A DNA stretch of 64,000 nucleotides from Parahoeflea halophila (GTDB lineage: Bacteria > Pseudomonadota > Alphaproteobacteria > Rhizobiales > Rhizobiaceae): contig NZ_OCPC01000001.1 of NCBI RefSeq assembly GCF_900220985.1, positions 1 to 64,000 on the forward strand, in the 5' to 3' direction. Both the position numbers and the translations under genes were made by a program. This document shows, in pieces, positions 19,941-30,353 of this stretch. The notes under the pieces were generated by a model that did not search any database, was not told the DNA's origin, and saw only the letters and a program-made list of their open reading frames with translations. The first letter of the stretch is position 1, and the number at the start of each line of letters is the position of its first letter.

Positions 19941-21419
19941 TCATAGCGGTTCGATGTGCCCGGCGAGGTCTTCGGCGTTCATTCCCCGGCCTGCACGGAT
20001 TGCGGCCTCACCGTGCAGCGCCACACCGGCACAGGCCGCTTCGAACGCCGGCATGCCCTGTGACAGAAGACTGCCGATAATGCCGGCAAGCACATCACCG
20101 GATCCGGCGGTGGCAAGCCAGGCTGGCGCATCGGCATTTACCGCCGCGCGTCCGTCCGGCGCCGCAATCACCGTGTCGGCTCCCTTGTAGACCATCACCG
20201 CATTGAACCGGCTGGCAGCGCCTCTGGCGCGGTCGATCTTCGACAGCGACGGGTCATCTGCAAGATCACCGCACAATCTTCGGAATTCTCCCTCATGCGG
20301 CGTGAGGACCAGCCGCGCTTCACCGGCAAACAGCTTTGCCAGCAGATCGGTTTCAGACGCAAATGCCGTCAGCCCGTCAGCATCAAGCACCACTGGTCGC
20401 CCGGTGGCGGCGACCCTTGCGGTATAGCTGCGCGCCTTTTCCAGATCACCAAAGCCAGGACCGAGGACAAAAGCGGAGAGCCGCTTGTCCGACAGCCATG
20501 TTTCCAGCTCCGCCTCGTCCCGGACCGGGTGCTGCATGATGGCGGTGAGATGGGACGCCAGCGCCAGGGTCGCACCGGGCGGATTGGCGATGGTCACCAG
20601 CCCCGCGCCGCTGTTCAGGCCAGCCGTTGCCGACAGGCGCGCGGCACCGGTGGCGCTCAGCGGTCCGCTAAACACAACCAGATGGCCACGGCCATACTTG
20701 TGCTGCCCCGCATCAGTGAGCGGGCGTTTTGATGCGTAAAGGCCTGGATCGTTCTTCCACATCGCATCGTCGCTGCGGATCAGCCGCGCCGGAATGCCGA
20801 TATCGCACAGATGCATCTGCCCGCACAGCGTTCTGCCCGGCATCAGCAGATGCCCCGGTTTCAACGCCGCGAAGGTCACCGTGTGGCTGGCAGCAAAACA
20901 GGCGCCCGTCGGCTCACCGGTGCGGCCGGACAGGCCCGATGGCAGATCGACGGCGATGACCGGCGTCCCGGCATGCTGCGCCCGCTCGATCAGGGCCGCG
21001 ATACTGGCGGCCACCGGCCGGTCGAGCCCTGCGCCGAACAAAGCATCGACAATCACGTCGCCGTCGCGCGGTTGCCAGTCCTCAAGCGGCAGCAGTTTTC
21101 CCGGATAAGCCTGGCGCGCGCGGGCTGCGTCGCCTCCCGGCTTCGGCTCCATTCCAAAGCGGACCGCTTCGACCCCGCTGGCCGCCAGCAACCCGCCTGC
21201 GACATGGCCGTCACCGCCGTTGTTGCCCGGGCCGCAAAGGATCACGGCACGCTGCACTTCCGGGAAATGCGACAACAGCACAGCTGCCACATGAGCGCCG
21301 GCCTTTTGCATCAGGCCGAAACTGTCAATCCCGCTTTCGGCGGCGGCCTGGTCTATTTTGCCCATCGTCCGGGGAGAAACCAGCAATGTCTCGTCTATAG
21401 CCATGAGCGTTCGTGACAT
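19941..21419 (-). CDS. nnr: Bifunctional NAD(P)H-hydrate epimerase / ADP-dependent dehydratase
   Basis: 492 residues. The N-terminal YjeF_N domain (about 1-215) is the NAD(P)HX epimerase, seen in LCGPGNNGGDGHVAGGLL, VDALFGAGLDRPV and AVDLPSGLSG. The C-terminal carbohydrate-kinase-like domain (about 230-490) is the dehydratase, with GHLVVFSG, VLTPHEGEFRRL and the catalytic end motif ATAGSGDVLAGIIGSLL. Together they repair hydrated NADH and NADPH. ATG at 21419 is preferred over an upstream start. It lies divergent from glnB, the same neighbourhood known in many rhizobia. Confidence 0.95.
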   Translation of the reverse strand: MSRTLMAIDETLLVSPRTMGKIDQAAAESGIDSFGLMQKAGAHVAAVLLSHFPEVQRAVILCGPGNNGGDGHVAGGLLAASGVEAVRFGMEPKPGGDAARARQAYPGKLLPLEDWQPRDGDVIVDALFGAGLDRPVAASIAALIERAQHAGTPVIAVDLPSGLSGRTGEPTGACFAASHTVTFAALKPGHLLMPGRTLCGQMHLCDIGIPARLIRSDDAMWKNDPGLYASKRPLTDAGQHKYGRGHLVVFSGPLSATGAARLSATAGLNSGAGLVTIANPPGATLALASHLTAIMQHPVRDEAELETWLSDKRLSAFVLGPGFGDLEKARSYTARVAATGRPVVLDADGLTAFASETDLLAKLFAGEARLVLTPHEGEFRRLCGDLADDPSLSKIDRARGAASRFNAVMVYKGADTVIAAPDGRAAVNADAPAWLATAGSGDVLAGIIGSLLSQGMPAFEAACAGVALHGEAAIRAGRGMNAEDLAGHIEPL

Positions 21420-21497
21420 GAGGCCGCCAGTACGGTCAAGATTGCCTGGCAAACCGGGCCGTCCTGAGGACGCTGCACCCACTTGCACAAATTATAA

Positions 21498-22124
<627 letters not shown>

Positions 22125-22184
22125 TCACTATGTGCGGCCGCGCGCCGCGCACTTATCGTCATTTACTAACAGGGAATATCGAAC

Positions 22185-23594
22185 ATGACGACTGCCACTG
22201 AAATCCTCAAGCAAATCAAGGACAACGACGTCAAATTTCTCGATCTGCGCTTCACAGACCCGAAGGGCAAGATGCAGCATGTGACCATGGACGTCTCGTG
22301 CGTTGACGAAGACCTGTTCGCCGATGGCGTCATGTTCGACGGCTCCTCGATTGCCGGCTGGAAGGCGATCAATGAATCCGACATGGTGCTGATGCCGGAC
22401 ACCGCGACCGCGCATATGGACCCGTTCTTTGCCCAGTCGACCATGGTCGTTTTCTGCGACATTCTCGACCCGGTCTCGGGCGAAGCCTACAACCGCGACC
22501 CGCGCACCACGGCCAAGAAGGCTGAAGCCTATCTGCAGGCGTCCGGCCTCGGCGACACCGTCTATATCGGTCCCGAGCCCGAGTTCTTCATCTTCGACGA
22601 CGTCAAGTACAAGGCCGACCCGTACAACACCGGCTTCAAGCTTGATTCCTCGGAGCTGCCGACCAACGACGACACCGACTACGAAACCGGCAATATGGGT
22701 CACCGTCCGCGCGTCAAGGGCGGTTACTTCCCGGTTCCCCCGGTCGACAGCTGCCAGGACATGCGGTCCGAGATGCTGACCGTTCTGGCTGAAATGGGCC
22801 TGGTGGTCGAGAAGCATCACCACGAAGTGGCGTCTGCCCAGCACGAGCTGTGCATGGTTTTCGACACCCTCACCCGCATGGCCGACAAGACCCAGATCTA
22901 CAAGTACGGCGTCCACCAGGTTGCCCATGCCTACGGCAAGACCGCAACCTTCATGCCGAAGCCTGTCTTCGGCGACAACGGCTCGGGCATGCACGTCCAC
23001 CAGTCGATCTGGAACGGCGGCAAGCCGACCTTTGCCGGCGACGAATATGCCGGTCTGTCGGAAAACTGCCTGTTCTACATCGGCGGCATCATCAAGCACG
23101 CCAAGGCGATCAACGCCTTCTCCAACCCCTCGACCAACTCCTACAAGCGCCTGGTGCCCGGTTACGAAGCCCCGGTCCTGCTGGCCTACTCGGCTCGCAA
23201 CCGCTCGGCCTCCTGCCGCATTCCGTTCGGTTCGTCGCCGAAGTCCAAGCGCGTTGAAGTCCGCTTCGGCGATCCGACCGCCAACCCGTATCTGTGCTTT
23301 GCCGCCATGCTGATGGCCGGCATCGACGGCATCAAGAACAAGATCCATCCCGGCAAGGCCATGGACAAGGACCTTTACGACCTTCCCGCAAAGGAACTGA
23401 AAAAGATCCCGACCGTTGCAGGTTCGCTGCGTGAAGCGCTCGAATGCCTCGACAAGGATCGCAAGTTCCTCACCGCCGGTGGCGTGTTTGACGACGACCA
23501 GATCGACGCGTTCATCGAACTGAAGATGGAAGAAGTGATGCGCTTCGAAATGACCCCGCATCCGGTCGAATTCGACATGTACTACTCGGCCTAA
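22185..23594 (+). CDS. glnA: Glutamine synthetase type I
   Basis: 469 residues, makes glutamine from glutamate, ammonia and ATP as a dodecamer in the cytoplasm. Recognised by [17 protein letters not shown] near the N terminus, the ATP-binding region [18 protein letters not shown], and NRSASCRIP. The adenylylation site is Tyr398 in KDLYDLP, placing it in the GSI-beta class regulated by GlnE. Second gene of the glnB-glnA operon, so transcription follows the upstream sigma-54 promoter unless there is a further one in the 60-base gap. Confidence 0.98.
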   Translation: MTTATEILKQIKDNDVKFLDLRFTDPKGKMQHVTMDVSCVDEDLFADGVMFDGSSIAGWKAINESDMVLMPDTATAHMDPFFAQSTMVVFCDILDPVSGEAYNRDPRTTAKKAEAYLQASGLGDTVYIGPEPEFFIFDDVKYKADPYNTGFKLDSSELPTNDDTDYETGNMGHRPRVKGGYFPVPPVDSCQDMRSEMLTVLAEMGLVVEKHHHEVASAQHELCMVFDTLTRMADKTQIYKYGVHQVAHAYGKTATFMPKPVFGDNGSGMHVHQSIWNGGKPTFAGDEYAGLSENCLFYIGGIIKHAKAINAFSNPSTNSYKRLVPGYEAPVLLAYSARNRSASCRIPFGSSPKSKRVEVRFGDPTANPYLCFAAMLMAGIDGIKNKIHPGKAMDKDLYDLPAKELKKIPTVAGSLREALECLDKDRKFLTAGGVFDDDQIDAFIELKMEEVMRFEMTPHPVEFDMYYSA

Positions 23595-23616
23595 GGCCTT
23601 ATCGACGCATAAAGAA

Positions 23617-23648
23617 ACCGGGGCGGATCATCGATCCGCTCCGGTTTT
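23617..23648. terminator. Terminator after glnA, probably bidirectional
   Basis: ACCGGGGCGGATC-ATC-GATCCGCTCCGGT is a 13-bp stem with one G-T pair, followed by TTTT on the plus strand. The convergent aminotransferase gene ends at 23695, and AAAG before the stem gives only a short T-run in that direction. Confidence 0.8.
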
Positions 23649-23694
23649 CATTTGAGGTATTGGCTGACGAGCCGACGCCGTCAGGACGCGGGCA

Positions 23695-25179
23695 TCATTT
23701 CTTCGCCTGGCTGCCGATGAAATCGCGCACGATGCGGACAATGCCGCGGCCGAGCACCTTGTCGAGCGCAGCAATGAACTCGTCGACATGCTCCGGACCG
23801 CAGACCAGCGGCGGCTCCAGCCGAATGACATTGCGGTTGTATTCGGTGAAGGCGACCAGCACGTTGTGATCGCGCAGCAGTTCGGCACCGACGAAACCGG
23901 ACAGCGACCCCTTGAGCTTGTCGTCGAGCAGCGCCACCATCGGCCTGAGCAGCGCCGGCAGGGTCTGGCTGAAGTCCTGGAACTCCAGCCCGACCATGAA
24001 GCCGCTGCCGCGTACATCCTTGATGATCTGCGGATACTTGGCCTTGAGCTCGTTGAGGCGCTTGATCAGATAGGAGCCGGTCCGCTCGGCATTGCCGATC
24101 AGATCCTCGTCATACATGACGTTAAGCCCTTCGATGGCCGTCACGCAGGCTTCGCCGATGCCGCCGAAAGTGGCCTGCGCATGGATCATCGCGGTCTTGG
24201 GCGTCCCATAGGCCTTCATATAGACATCACGTGAGGCGATCATCGCCGCCATGGCGCATTTGCCGGCACCGAGCGATTTGGCAAGCGCCGTCACATCGGG
24301 CACCACACCGGCCTTCTCGAAGGCAAAGAAATGGCCCGAGCGGCCCATGCCGCACTGGACTTCGTCGGCAATCCACAACACGCCGTGCTTGTCGCACAAG
24401 GCGCGCAATTGCTGCCAGAACTCCACCGGCGCCTCGATGATGCCGCCGCCGCCCTGGATGGTTTCGAGCACGATGACACCGATTTCCGGGTCCGCCTCGA
24501 AGGCGTTGCGGATGGCATCGATGTCGCCGAACGGCACTTTCACCGTGTTGCCGGTGAGCTGGAACTCGCCGCGGTAGAGCTCGGAATCGGTCAGCGACAG
24601 CACGCCCTTTGTCTTGCCGTGGAACGAATTCTGCGCATAGACGATCTTCGGCCGCTTCGGCCCGGCGGCACGCTCTGCCACCTTGATCGCCGCTTCCATG
24701 GCTTCCGATCCCGATGAACCGAAGAACACCATGTCGAGATCGCCCGGCGCGATTGCCGCCAGGTTCTTGGCCAGTGCAGAAGCATACTGGCTCATGAAGG
24801 CAATGGCGATCTCATGACGATCCTCGTCCTGGAACGCTTTGCGCGCGGCGATGATGCGCGGGTGGTTGTGGCCCAGCGCCAGCGATCCGAAACCGCCGAA
24901 GAAATCGAGGATCTTGCGGCCGTTCTGATCGGTGTAATACATCCCCGACGCGGTCTCGACCTTGATCTTGTGAAAACCGAGAAGCTTCATGAAATGTAGC
25001 TGGCCTGGATTGATGTGATCCTTGAACAGCTCTGTCATTTCAGCGACGGACATCGCTTTTGCATCCGCGACGGTCAGCAGATCGGGCCGTCGGGCACGAT
25101 GGCTCGCGGCACTTGTTTCGGGTTGCGCTTCGGACAATGGCGGAGCGTCGAGTTCGACGCGCGTAGGTGTATCAAGCAT
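23695..25179 (-). CDS. Class III PLP-dependent aminotransferase
   Basis: 494 residues from ATG 25179, which has GAGGGAG in front; ATG at 25206 overlaps the upstream stop by ATGA and is a real alternative. Fold type I: FGSSGSEAMEAAIK binds the PLP phosphate, ADEVQCGMGRSG has the Asp that contacts the PLP nitrogen, and the Schiff-base lysine is in TALAKSLGAG. An N-terminal helical extension of about 60 residues is longer than in acetylornithine aminotransferase. Substrate unknown; class III enzymes act on terminal or omega-amino groups, polyamines or amino sugars. Last gene of a three-gene operon with an epimerase and a small transporter. Confidence 0.85.
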   Translation of the reverse strand: MLDTPTRVELDAPPLSEAQPETSAASHRARRPDLLTVADAKAMSVAEMTELFKDHINPGQLHFMKLLGFHKIKVETASGMYYTDQNGRKILDFFGGFGSLALGHNHPRIIAARKAFQDEDRHEIAIAFMSQYASALAKNLAAIAPGDLDMVFFGSSGSEAMEAAIKVAERAAGPKRPKIVYAQNSFHGKTKGVLSLTDSELYRGEFQLTGNTVKVPFGDIDAIRNAFEADPEIGVIVLETIQGGGGIIEAPVEFWQQLRALCDKHGVLWIADEVQCGMGRSGHFFAFEKAGVVPDVTALAKSLGAGKCAMAAMIASRDVYMKAYGTPKTAMIHAQATFGGIGEACVTAIEGLNVMYDEDLIGNAERTGSYLIKRLNELKAKYPQIIKDVRGSGFMVGLEFQDFSQTLPALLRPMVALLDDKLKGSLSGFVGAELLRDHNVLVAFTEYNRNVIRLEPPLVCGPEHVDEFIAALDKVLGRGIVRIVRDFIGSQAKK

Positions 25180-25202
25180 TCTGTGGGCTCCCTCGGAACG
25201 AT

Positions 25203-26216
25203 TCATTCGGCCGGTGCGACCTGTGCAGAAGCGGACGATCCGCTGCGGGCCTTGGCTGCCCGATACTCGTCATAGGCTGCGATAAGCATGTCTTCGTCGC
25301 GGTATTGCGGCACCCAGCCGAGCTGGCGCTCGCCCTTGGACACGTCGAGAACGCAATTTTCGTCGGCGATCAGATACTGTTCCGGATCCATGATCGGCAT
25401 ATTGACCAGATCGAACAGGTCAAGTGTGCGCTTGACCGCCCAGGCTGGCGTCGGGATCAGGAACGACTTCGACCCGGCATGCCGGATCAGGTCGCCAAGC
25501 AGCTTGCGCACCGGCGGCGGATTGATCGACCCGAGATTGTAAGCTTCGTTCGGAACGCCCGCCTTCCAGGCCAGCCGCGCGGCTTCCGCGCAGTCAAACA
25601 CTGAGATGAACTGGTACGGGTTCTTGCCCGAACCGATCATCGGCACCGGCAGGTTGGCGTCGATCAGCTTGAACAGTTTTTCCAGAATCCCGAGGCGGCC
25701 CGGTCCGATGATCAGGCGTGGCCGGAACAGCGATATCGACATCCCCTTCTGCCGCCATTCGGCCGCCAGCACCTCGGTGTCGAGTTTCGATTGGCCGTAT
25801 TCGCCGAGCGGCGCCACCGGGTGCTCCTCGGTCATCGGATAGGTCTTCGTGTGACCGTAGATCATGTCGGTGGTGAAATGCACCAGCCGGCCCGCTCCCG
25901 CCTTGTCCATCGCCTCGATAATGTTCTTCGTGCCGTCGTAATTGACCGGATAGAAGAAATCATGGCGCTTCGAGCGGATCTGCAGCGGCGACAGCATCTT
26001 GGCCGACAGGTTGTAGACCATGTCGTCTGCAGAAATCGGCACGGCGGCAACCATGTCGGGCCTGGTGACGTCACAGGCAACGATCGTGGCCTCGCGGTAA
26101 AACGACTTGTTGTCATTGACGATGTCTGCCACCACGACCTCTTCGCCATCGGCAAGAAGCTTTTGGGCAAGATGGCGACCGACGAAACCGTCGCCTCCAA
26201 AAAGAATGTGTTTCAT
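25203..26216 (-). CDS. NAD-dependent epimerase/dehydratase (extended SDR)
   Basis: 337 residues. Rossmann start MKHILFGGDGFVGRHLAQ is a variant of GxxGxxG; the Asp at the end of strand 2 (VVVADI) favours NAD. Active-site Tyr and Lys are in GEYGQSK (YxxxK), with the Thr/Ser in FTTDMIYG. Members convert nucleotide sugars or reduce lipid intermediates; the substrate here cannot be told. Two bases separate it from the upstream transporter gene and it nearly touches the aminotransferase, so the three are one operon. Confidence 0.85.
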   Translation of the reverse strand: MKHILFGGDGFVGRHLAQKLLADGEEVVVADIVNDNKSFYREATIVACDVTRPDMVAAVPISADDMVYNLSAKMLSPLQIRSKRHDFFYPVNYDGTKNIIEAMDKAGAGRLVHFTTDMIYGHTKTYPMTEEHPVAPLGEYGQSKLDTEVLAAEWRQKGMSISLFRPRLIIGPGRLGILEKLFKLIDANLPVPMIGSGKNPYQFISVFDCAEAARLAWKAGVPNEAYNLGSINPPPVRKLLGDLIRHAGSKSFLIPTPAWAVKRTLDLFDLVNMPIMDPEQYLIADENCVLDVSKGERQLGWVPQYRDEDMLIAAYDEYRAAKARSGSSASAQVAPAE

Positions 26217-26218
26217 CG

Positions 26219-26659
26219 CTAAATCTCGTTGGTTGCTACGTTAATCTTGGAATTCTGCGCGGTTTCGCGCTCGCCGGCAGCCTGGCTGTCCCCACCGGAC
26301 TGGGCAATCAGAACCGTTCCCACGCAAATGAAGGCGATACCGGCGATGCGCCAGCTGTTGAGGTCTTCCTTGAACAGGACATAGGCGAAAACCGCCACTG
26401 CGACATAAGCCAGGCTCAGGAACGGATAGGCAAAGGACAACTCCACCTTCGACAGCACATAAAGATGAGAAGCCATTGAAATGACGAAGGTCGTCAGCCC
26501 CGCAAAAACCCAAGGGTTGAACAATATCTGGAATATGCGGGCGATCATGGTATCGGCGGTAAAGGATACCGGCCCCAGCGAGATCATTCCCTGCTTGAGC
26601 ATCAGCTGCGCAGCAGCATTTGTCAGCACAGTAAATAGTATGAAGACGATATATTTCAT
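26219..26659 (-). CDS. Small EamA/ArnF-like four-helix membrane transporter
   Basis: 146 residues with four transmembrane helices, the size of a half-EamA or SMR protein. ATG at 26659 begins the first helix (MKYIVFILFTVLTNAAAQ); the second half has FAYPFLSLAYVAVAVFAYVLFKEDLNSWRIAGI, with the conserved Pro and Glu of the EamA repeat, as in the ArnE/ArnF aminoarabinose-lipid flippase. A charged C-terminal tail follows. First gene of an operon with an epimerase and aminotransferase, which suggests transport or flipping of the product they make (inference). Confidence 0.75.
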   Translation of the reverse strand: MKYIVFILFTVLTNAAAQLMLKQGMISLGPVSFTADTMIARIFQILFNPWVFAGLTTFVISMASHLYVLSKVELSFAYPFLSLAYVAVAVFAYVLFKEDLNSWRIAGIAFICVGTVLIAQSGGDSQAAGERETAQNSKINVATNEI

Positions 26660-26794
26660 GTCCCGCTCCCGACTTAGGCACGAGACAGCTCTAGTCTTAT
26701 TTCCCAAACATCCGGTTCACTGGCGCGGTCAATTTTGTCTTAAATTGTATTCATTCCCGAAATGACGCGTTTTGAAAGCATCACCACTGAGAAT

Positions 26795-27667
26795 CTAGCG
26801 GCTGAGAACGTATTCGAGCGTCTGCTTCCAGTCCGTCATCCGCATCGGTGTGCCGTGTGAGCCGGTGTTGAACAGAACAAATTGCGCCGGATAATCGCCC
26901 GACGAGCGCCTGATAAGGTCGAAAACCGATTTCTGGTCCTGCCAGTCATAGACGGTGTCGTAGCTGCCATGGGTGAAGACGATCGGGACCCGCGCCTTGA
27001 CTGCGGTACTCCTGGCGATTCCCATGTCGGGCGCCCCGCCCATGAGCACCATGCCAGCAAGCCGCGGAACAACCGCCGGGTCATTGGCGAGTTTTGAACA
27101 AATCATCGACCCCATCGAGGCGCAGGCGAGCACGACGGGCGCCCGCCCTGCCAGGACCAGTTCCCTGACATCGGCCGCCCCCGCTTCATCGAAACTCTTG
27201 ACCGATGGAGCCAGGTAAGCCCCGCCATTGAGCGCCGTCAGGTTCTTCAGCCTGTTGAAATTGCCGCCGAAGGTGTGGTCGTTCATGCCGAGGCGCTGGT
27301 CGCCGCCCCGTCCATGCACGAAGATGACAGCGAACCGGGCTTTCGAATAGTCGCCGGTTACGCCGGTTTCGATCGCGCGGCCTCCGGCTTCATGCAGCGC
27401 AACCCGGCTCTGCCTGCGTACGGCGAGCGAGACGTATTTGGACTGAACCCTGCGTTCCGGTTCCGCATCGCGGCGGTGGATGTCGCGCTGCTTGTCATAG
27501 TCGACAACGATAAAACTGCCCTTTTCGGCGACCGACAGGATGCCCGGATAGGCAAACAGCCGGTCCTTGTGCCCACGCAACTCAACCGCCGAGACGCCGG
27601 TGGAGACAGCCAACAGCATGCCAAAGGCAAGAATTATCGCACCCTGGGCGGCAAGAACGCCGCGCAA
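26795..27667 (-). CDS. Secreted alpha/beta hydrolase
   Basis: 290 residues from a TTG start preceded by TTTGGAG. A signal peptide covers about 1-28 (AIILAFGMLLAVSTGVSA). The hydrolase fold starts with FAVIFVHGRGGDQR (oxyanion region), the nucleophile elbow is CASMGS, the acid is in THGSYDTVYDW and the histidine in NTGSHGTPM. Two features point to an extracytoplasmic esterase or lipase-like role, but the substrate is unknown. It is divergent from parE with about 97 bases between them. Confidence 0.8.
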   Translation of the reverse strand: MRGVLAAQGAIILAFGMLLAVSTGVSAVELRGHKDRLFAYPGILSVAEKGSFIVVDYDKQRDIHRRDAEPERRVQSKYVSLAVRRQSRVALHEAGGRAIETGVTGDYSKARFAVIFVHGRGGDQRLGMNDHTFGGNFNRLKNLTALNGGAYLAPSVKSFDEAGAADVRELVLAGRAPVVLACASMGSMICSKLANDPAVVPRLAGMVLMGGAPDMGIARSTAVKARVPIVFTHGSYDTVYDWQDQKSVFDLIRRSSGDYPAQFVLFNTGSHGTPMRMTDWKQTLEYVLSR

Positions 27668-27764
27668 AGCTCCAAACCAAATGCTACATAGTCGATAGAA
27701 GGAACGGATTCTGGCACACTCCGGCTGATTCGCTTCCCCAATCTACATCAGGCATAACGGCGAT

Positions 27765-29834
27765 ATGGACGATTCCAACGATCTTTTTTCCACAACCGGC
27801 GCATCGGCCGCAAGCCCTGCACCGAAATCGGAAAACACCCCGGCGAAACAGGCGGCGGCGAAACCGGCGCGGCCGGCTGCTGCCAAACCGGGGGCACCGG
27901 CCAGTGGTGACGATTACGACGCATCTACGATCGAAGTGCTTGAAGGCCTGGAGCCGGTGCGGCGCAGGCCGGGCATGTATATCGGCGGAACCGACGAGCG
28001 CGCCCTGCACCATTTGTTTGCCGAAGTCATCGACAACTCGATGGACGAGGCCGTTGCAGGGCATGCCAATTTCATCGAGGTCGAACTCGACGCCGGTGGC
28101 TATCTGACAGTCACCGACAACGGCCGCGGCATCCCGGTCGAAAACCATCCCAAATTTCCCGGCAAATCCACGCTCGAAGTCATTCTCACGGTGCTGCATG
28201 CCGGCGGCAAGTTCGACAGCAAGGTCTATGAGACCTCCGGCGGCCTGCATGGCGTTGGCGTTTCCGTTGTCAACGCACTGTCCGATGACCTTGTGGTCGA
28301 GATCGCCCGCAACAAGAAGCTCTACCGCCAGTCTTTTTCCCGCGGCATTCCGCAAGGCGCGCTCGAGGAACTGGGTGACATCCACAACCGGCGCGGCACC
28401 AAGGTCCGGTTTCACCCCGATCCGGAGATTTTCGGCGCCGGCGCCCGCTTCGACCCGGGCCGCCTCTACCGCATGGCCCGGTCCAAGGCCTACCTGTTCG
28501 GCGGTGTCGAGATTCGCTGGACCTGCGCGCCCTCGCTGGTGGAAGGCACCGAGACCCCGGAAAAGGCGGTGTTTCACTTCCCCGGCGGCCTCAAGGACTA
28601 TCTCGAGGCATCGCTGGGCAAGGAACATCGGGTCACCCGCGATATCTTCGCCGGCAAGACCGAACGTCCCGGAGGCCACGGCTCGCTTGAATGGGCGGTG
28701 ACCTGGTATGGCGGCGATTCCTCGATCAACTCCTACTGCAACACCATCCCGACCCCCGACGGCGGCACCCACGAGGCAGGCCTGCGAATTGCCCTGACCA
28801 AGGGACTGAAGGCCTATGCCGAGCTCACCGGCAACAAGCGCGCTTCGGCAATCACCACTGACGATGTGATGATCTCGTCCATCGGAATGCTGTCGGTGTT
28901 TATCCGGGAGCCAGAATTCGTAGGCCAGACCAAGGACAAGCTGGCAACGGCGGAAGCCCAGCGAATAGTTGAAAACGCATTGCGCGATCCCTTCGACCAT
29001 TTCCTTGCCGATTCCCCCGCAGAGGCCGACAAGCTTCTCGAATGGGTCATTGAGCGCGCCGATGAACGGGTGCGGCGGCGCAAGGAAAAGGAAGTCAACC
29101 GCAAGTCTGCGGTGCGCAAGCTGCGCCTGCCGGGCAAACTGTCCGATTGCAGCCAGACCACGGCTGCGGGCGCCGAACTGTTCATCGTCGAGGGGGATTC
29201 CGCCGGCGGCTCGGCCAAGCAGGCCCGCAACCGCGCCAACCAGGCGATCCTGCCGCTGCGCGGCAAGATCCTCAATGTCGCCAGCGCAGGGCGCGAGAAA
29301 CTGGGTGCCAATCAGCAGATTGCCGATCTGGTGCAGGCGCTGGGCTGCGGCACACGGTCAAAATACCGGGAAGAGGACCTGCGCTACGAACGCATCATCA
29401 TCATGACCGATGCGGATGTCGACGGCGCCCATATCGCTTCACTGCTGATCACGTTCTTCTACCAGGAGATGCCCGAGCTGATCCGGCAGGGCCATCTCTA
29501 CCTGGCGGTCCCGCCGCTCTACAAAATCACCCAGGGCGCCAAATCGCTCTATGCCCGCGACGACGAGCACCGGCTGGAACTGCTGGAAACCGAATTCACC
29601 GGTCGCGGCAAGGTGGAAATCAACCGGTTCAAGGGACTGGGCGAGATGATGGCTTCCCAGCTCAAGGAAACCACCATGGACCCGTCCAAGCGCACCTTGC
29701 TGAAAGTGGCCGTCGATGTGACCGACCCGGAATCGACCCAGGAAACCGTCGACAATCTAATGGGGACCAAGGCCGACGCCCGCTTCCGCTTCATCCAGGA
29801 ACATGCCGAATTTGCCAACAACCTCGATATCTGA
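27765..29834 (+). CDS. parE: DNA topoisomerase IV subunit B
   Basis: 689 residues, ATPase subunit of topoisomerase IV, which decatenates chromosomes with ParC. GHKL ATPase motifs are VIDNSMDEA, TDNGRGIPVE and SGGLHGVGVSVVNALS; the TOPRIM motif is ELFIVEGDSAGGSAKQ with IIMTDADVDGAHI, and the C terminus has RFKGLGEMM. The Ala/Pro/Lys-rich N-terminal extension of about 50 residues and absence of the long GyrB insert support ParE over GyrB, along with IGGTDERALHH. Confidence 0.94.
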   Translation: MDDSNDLFSTTGASAASPAPKSENTPAKQAAAKPARPAAAKPGAPASGDDYDASTIEVLEGLEPVRRRPGMYIGGTDERALHHLFAEVIDNSMDEAVAGHANFIEVELDAGGYLTVTDNGRGIPVENHPKFPGKSTLEVILTVLHAGGKFDSKVYETSGGLHGVGVSVVNALSDDLVVEIARNKKLYRQSFSRGIPQGALEELGDIHNRRGTKVRFHPDPEIFGAGARFDPGRLYRMARSKAYLFGGVEIRWTCAPSLVEGTETPEKAVFHFPGGLKDYLEASLGKEHRVTRDIFAGKTERPGGHGSLEWAVTWYGGDSSINSYCNTIPTPDGGTHEAGLRIALTKGLKAYAELTGNKRASAITTDDVMISSIGMLSVFIREPEFVGQTKDKLATAEAQRIVENALRDPFDHFLADSPAEADKLLEWVIERADERVRRRKEKEVNRKSAVRKLRLPGKLSDCSQTTAAGAELFIVEGDSAGGSAKQARNRANQAILPLRGKILNVASAGREKLGANQQIADLVQALGCGTRSKYREEDLRYERIIIMTDADVDGAHIASLLITFFYQEMPELIRQGHLYLAVPPLYKITQGAKSLYARDDEHRLELLETEFTGRGKVEINRFKGLGEMMASQLKETTMDPSKRTLLKVAVDVTDPESTQETVDNLMGTKADARFRFIQEHAEFANNLDI

Positions 29835-29960
29835 TCCGGGACAAGGCTGACCACATCGCATCAGGCATCAGATTTCTTACGCTGCTGTTGCCGTGCCCCC
29901 TTGCTCGCTTGGCGTCCTGCGGTAGTCTTGGCACCAGGGAGTCCTTGGGGGAGTAAACAT

Positions 29961-30344
29961 TTGAGGCAGGCTGCATCATCCATCGGTATACAGGCAACAC
30001 TGGCGCTGGCATTTGTCATCATGGGCGCAAGCTCGGCGGTTTCGGCAGACAATTTCGGTGCAATCGCTTTTTCGAAATCAACCGGCGCCTACGGCTATTC
30101 CTACGACCATCAATCCCGTCAGAATGCCGAAGCGGTTGCCATGAATGAGTGCCGGTCGCGAAGCCGTGGCTGCAAGGTCGCCATCTGGTTCAAGAATGCC
30201 TGTGGATCGGTTGCCATCGGCCCTAACGGATGGGGAAGTGCGTGGGCCGGCTCGCGCGGCAACGCGGAACGCGCAGCCCTTTCCAATTGCTCGAAACATA
30301 CACGCAACTGCAAGGTGCTGGCCTGGACCTGCACGACACGGTGA
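29961..30344 (+). CDS. Secreted DUF4189 protein
   Basis: 127 residues from a TTG start (29961) with GGGGGAG eight bases upstream. A signal peptide (about 1-32, ending AVSA) precedes a DUF4189 domain: FGAIAFSKSTGAYGYSYDH, then cysteine-containing repeats NECRSRSRGCKVAIWFKNACGSVAI and LSNCSKHTRNCKVLAWTC. The paired cysteines suggest disulfides in the periplasm. Function unknown. Follows parE by about 125 bases, perhaps on its own transcript. Confidence 0.82.
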   Translation: MRQAASSIGIQATLALAFVIMGASSAVSADNFGAIAFSKSTGAYGYSYDHQSRQNAEAVAMNECRSRSRGCKVAIWFKNACGSVAIGPNGWGSAWAGSRGNAERAALSNCSKHTRNCKVLAWTCTTR

Positions 30345-30353
30345 ACCAGGATA

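Noticed and set aside
22128-23561. 477-codon minus-strand frame opposite glnA
   Set aside because: Antisense of glnA with composition typical of a G+C-rich shadow.
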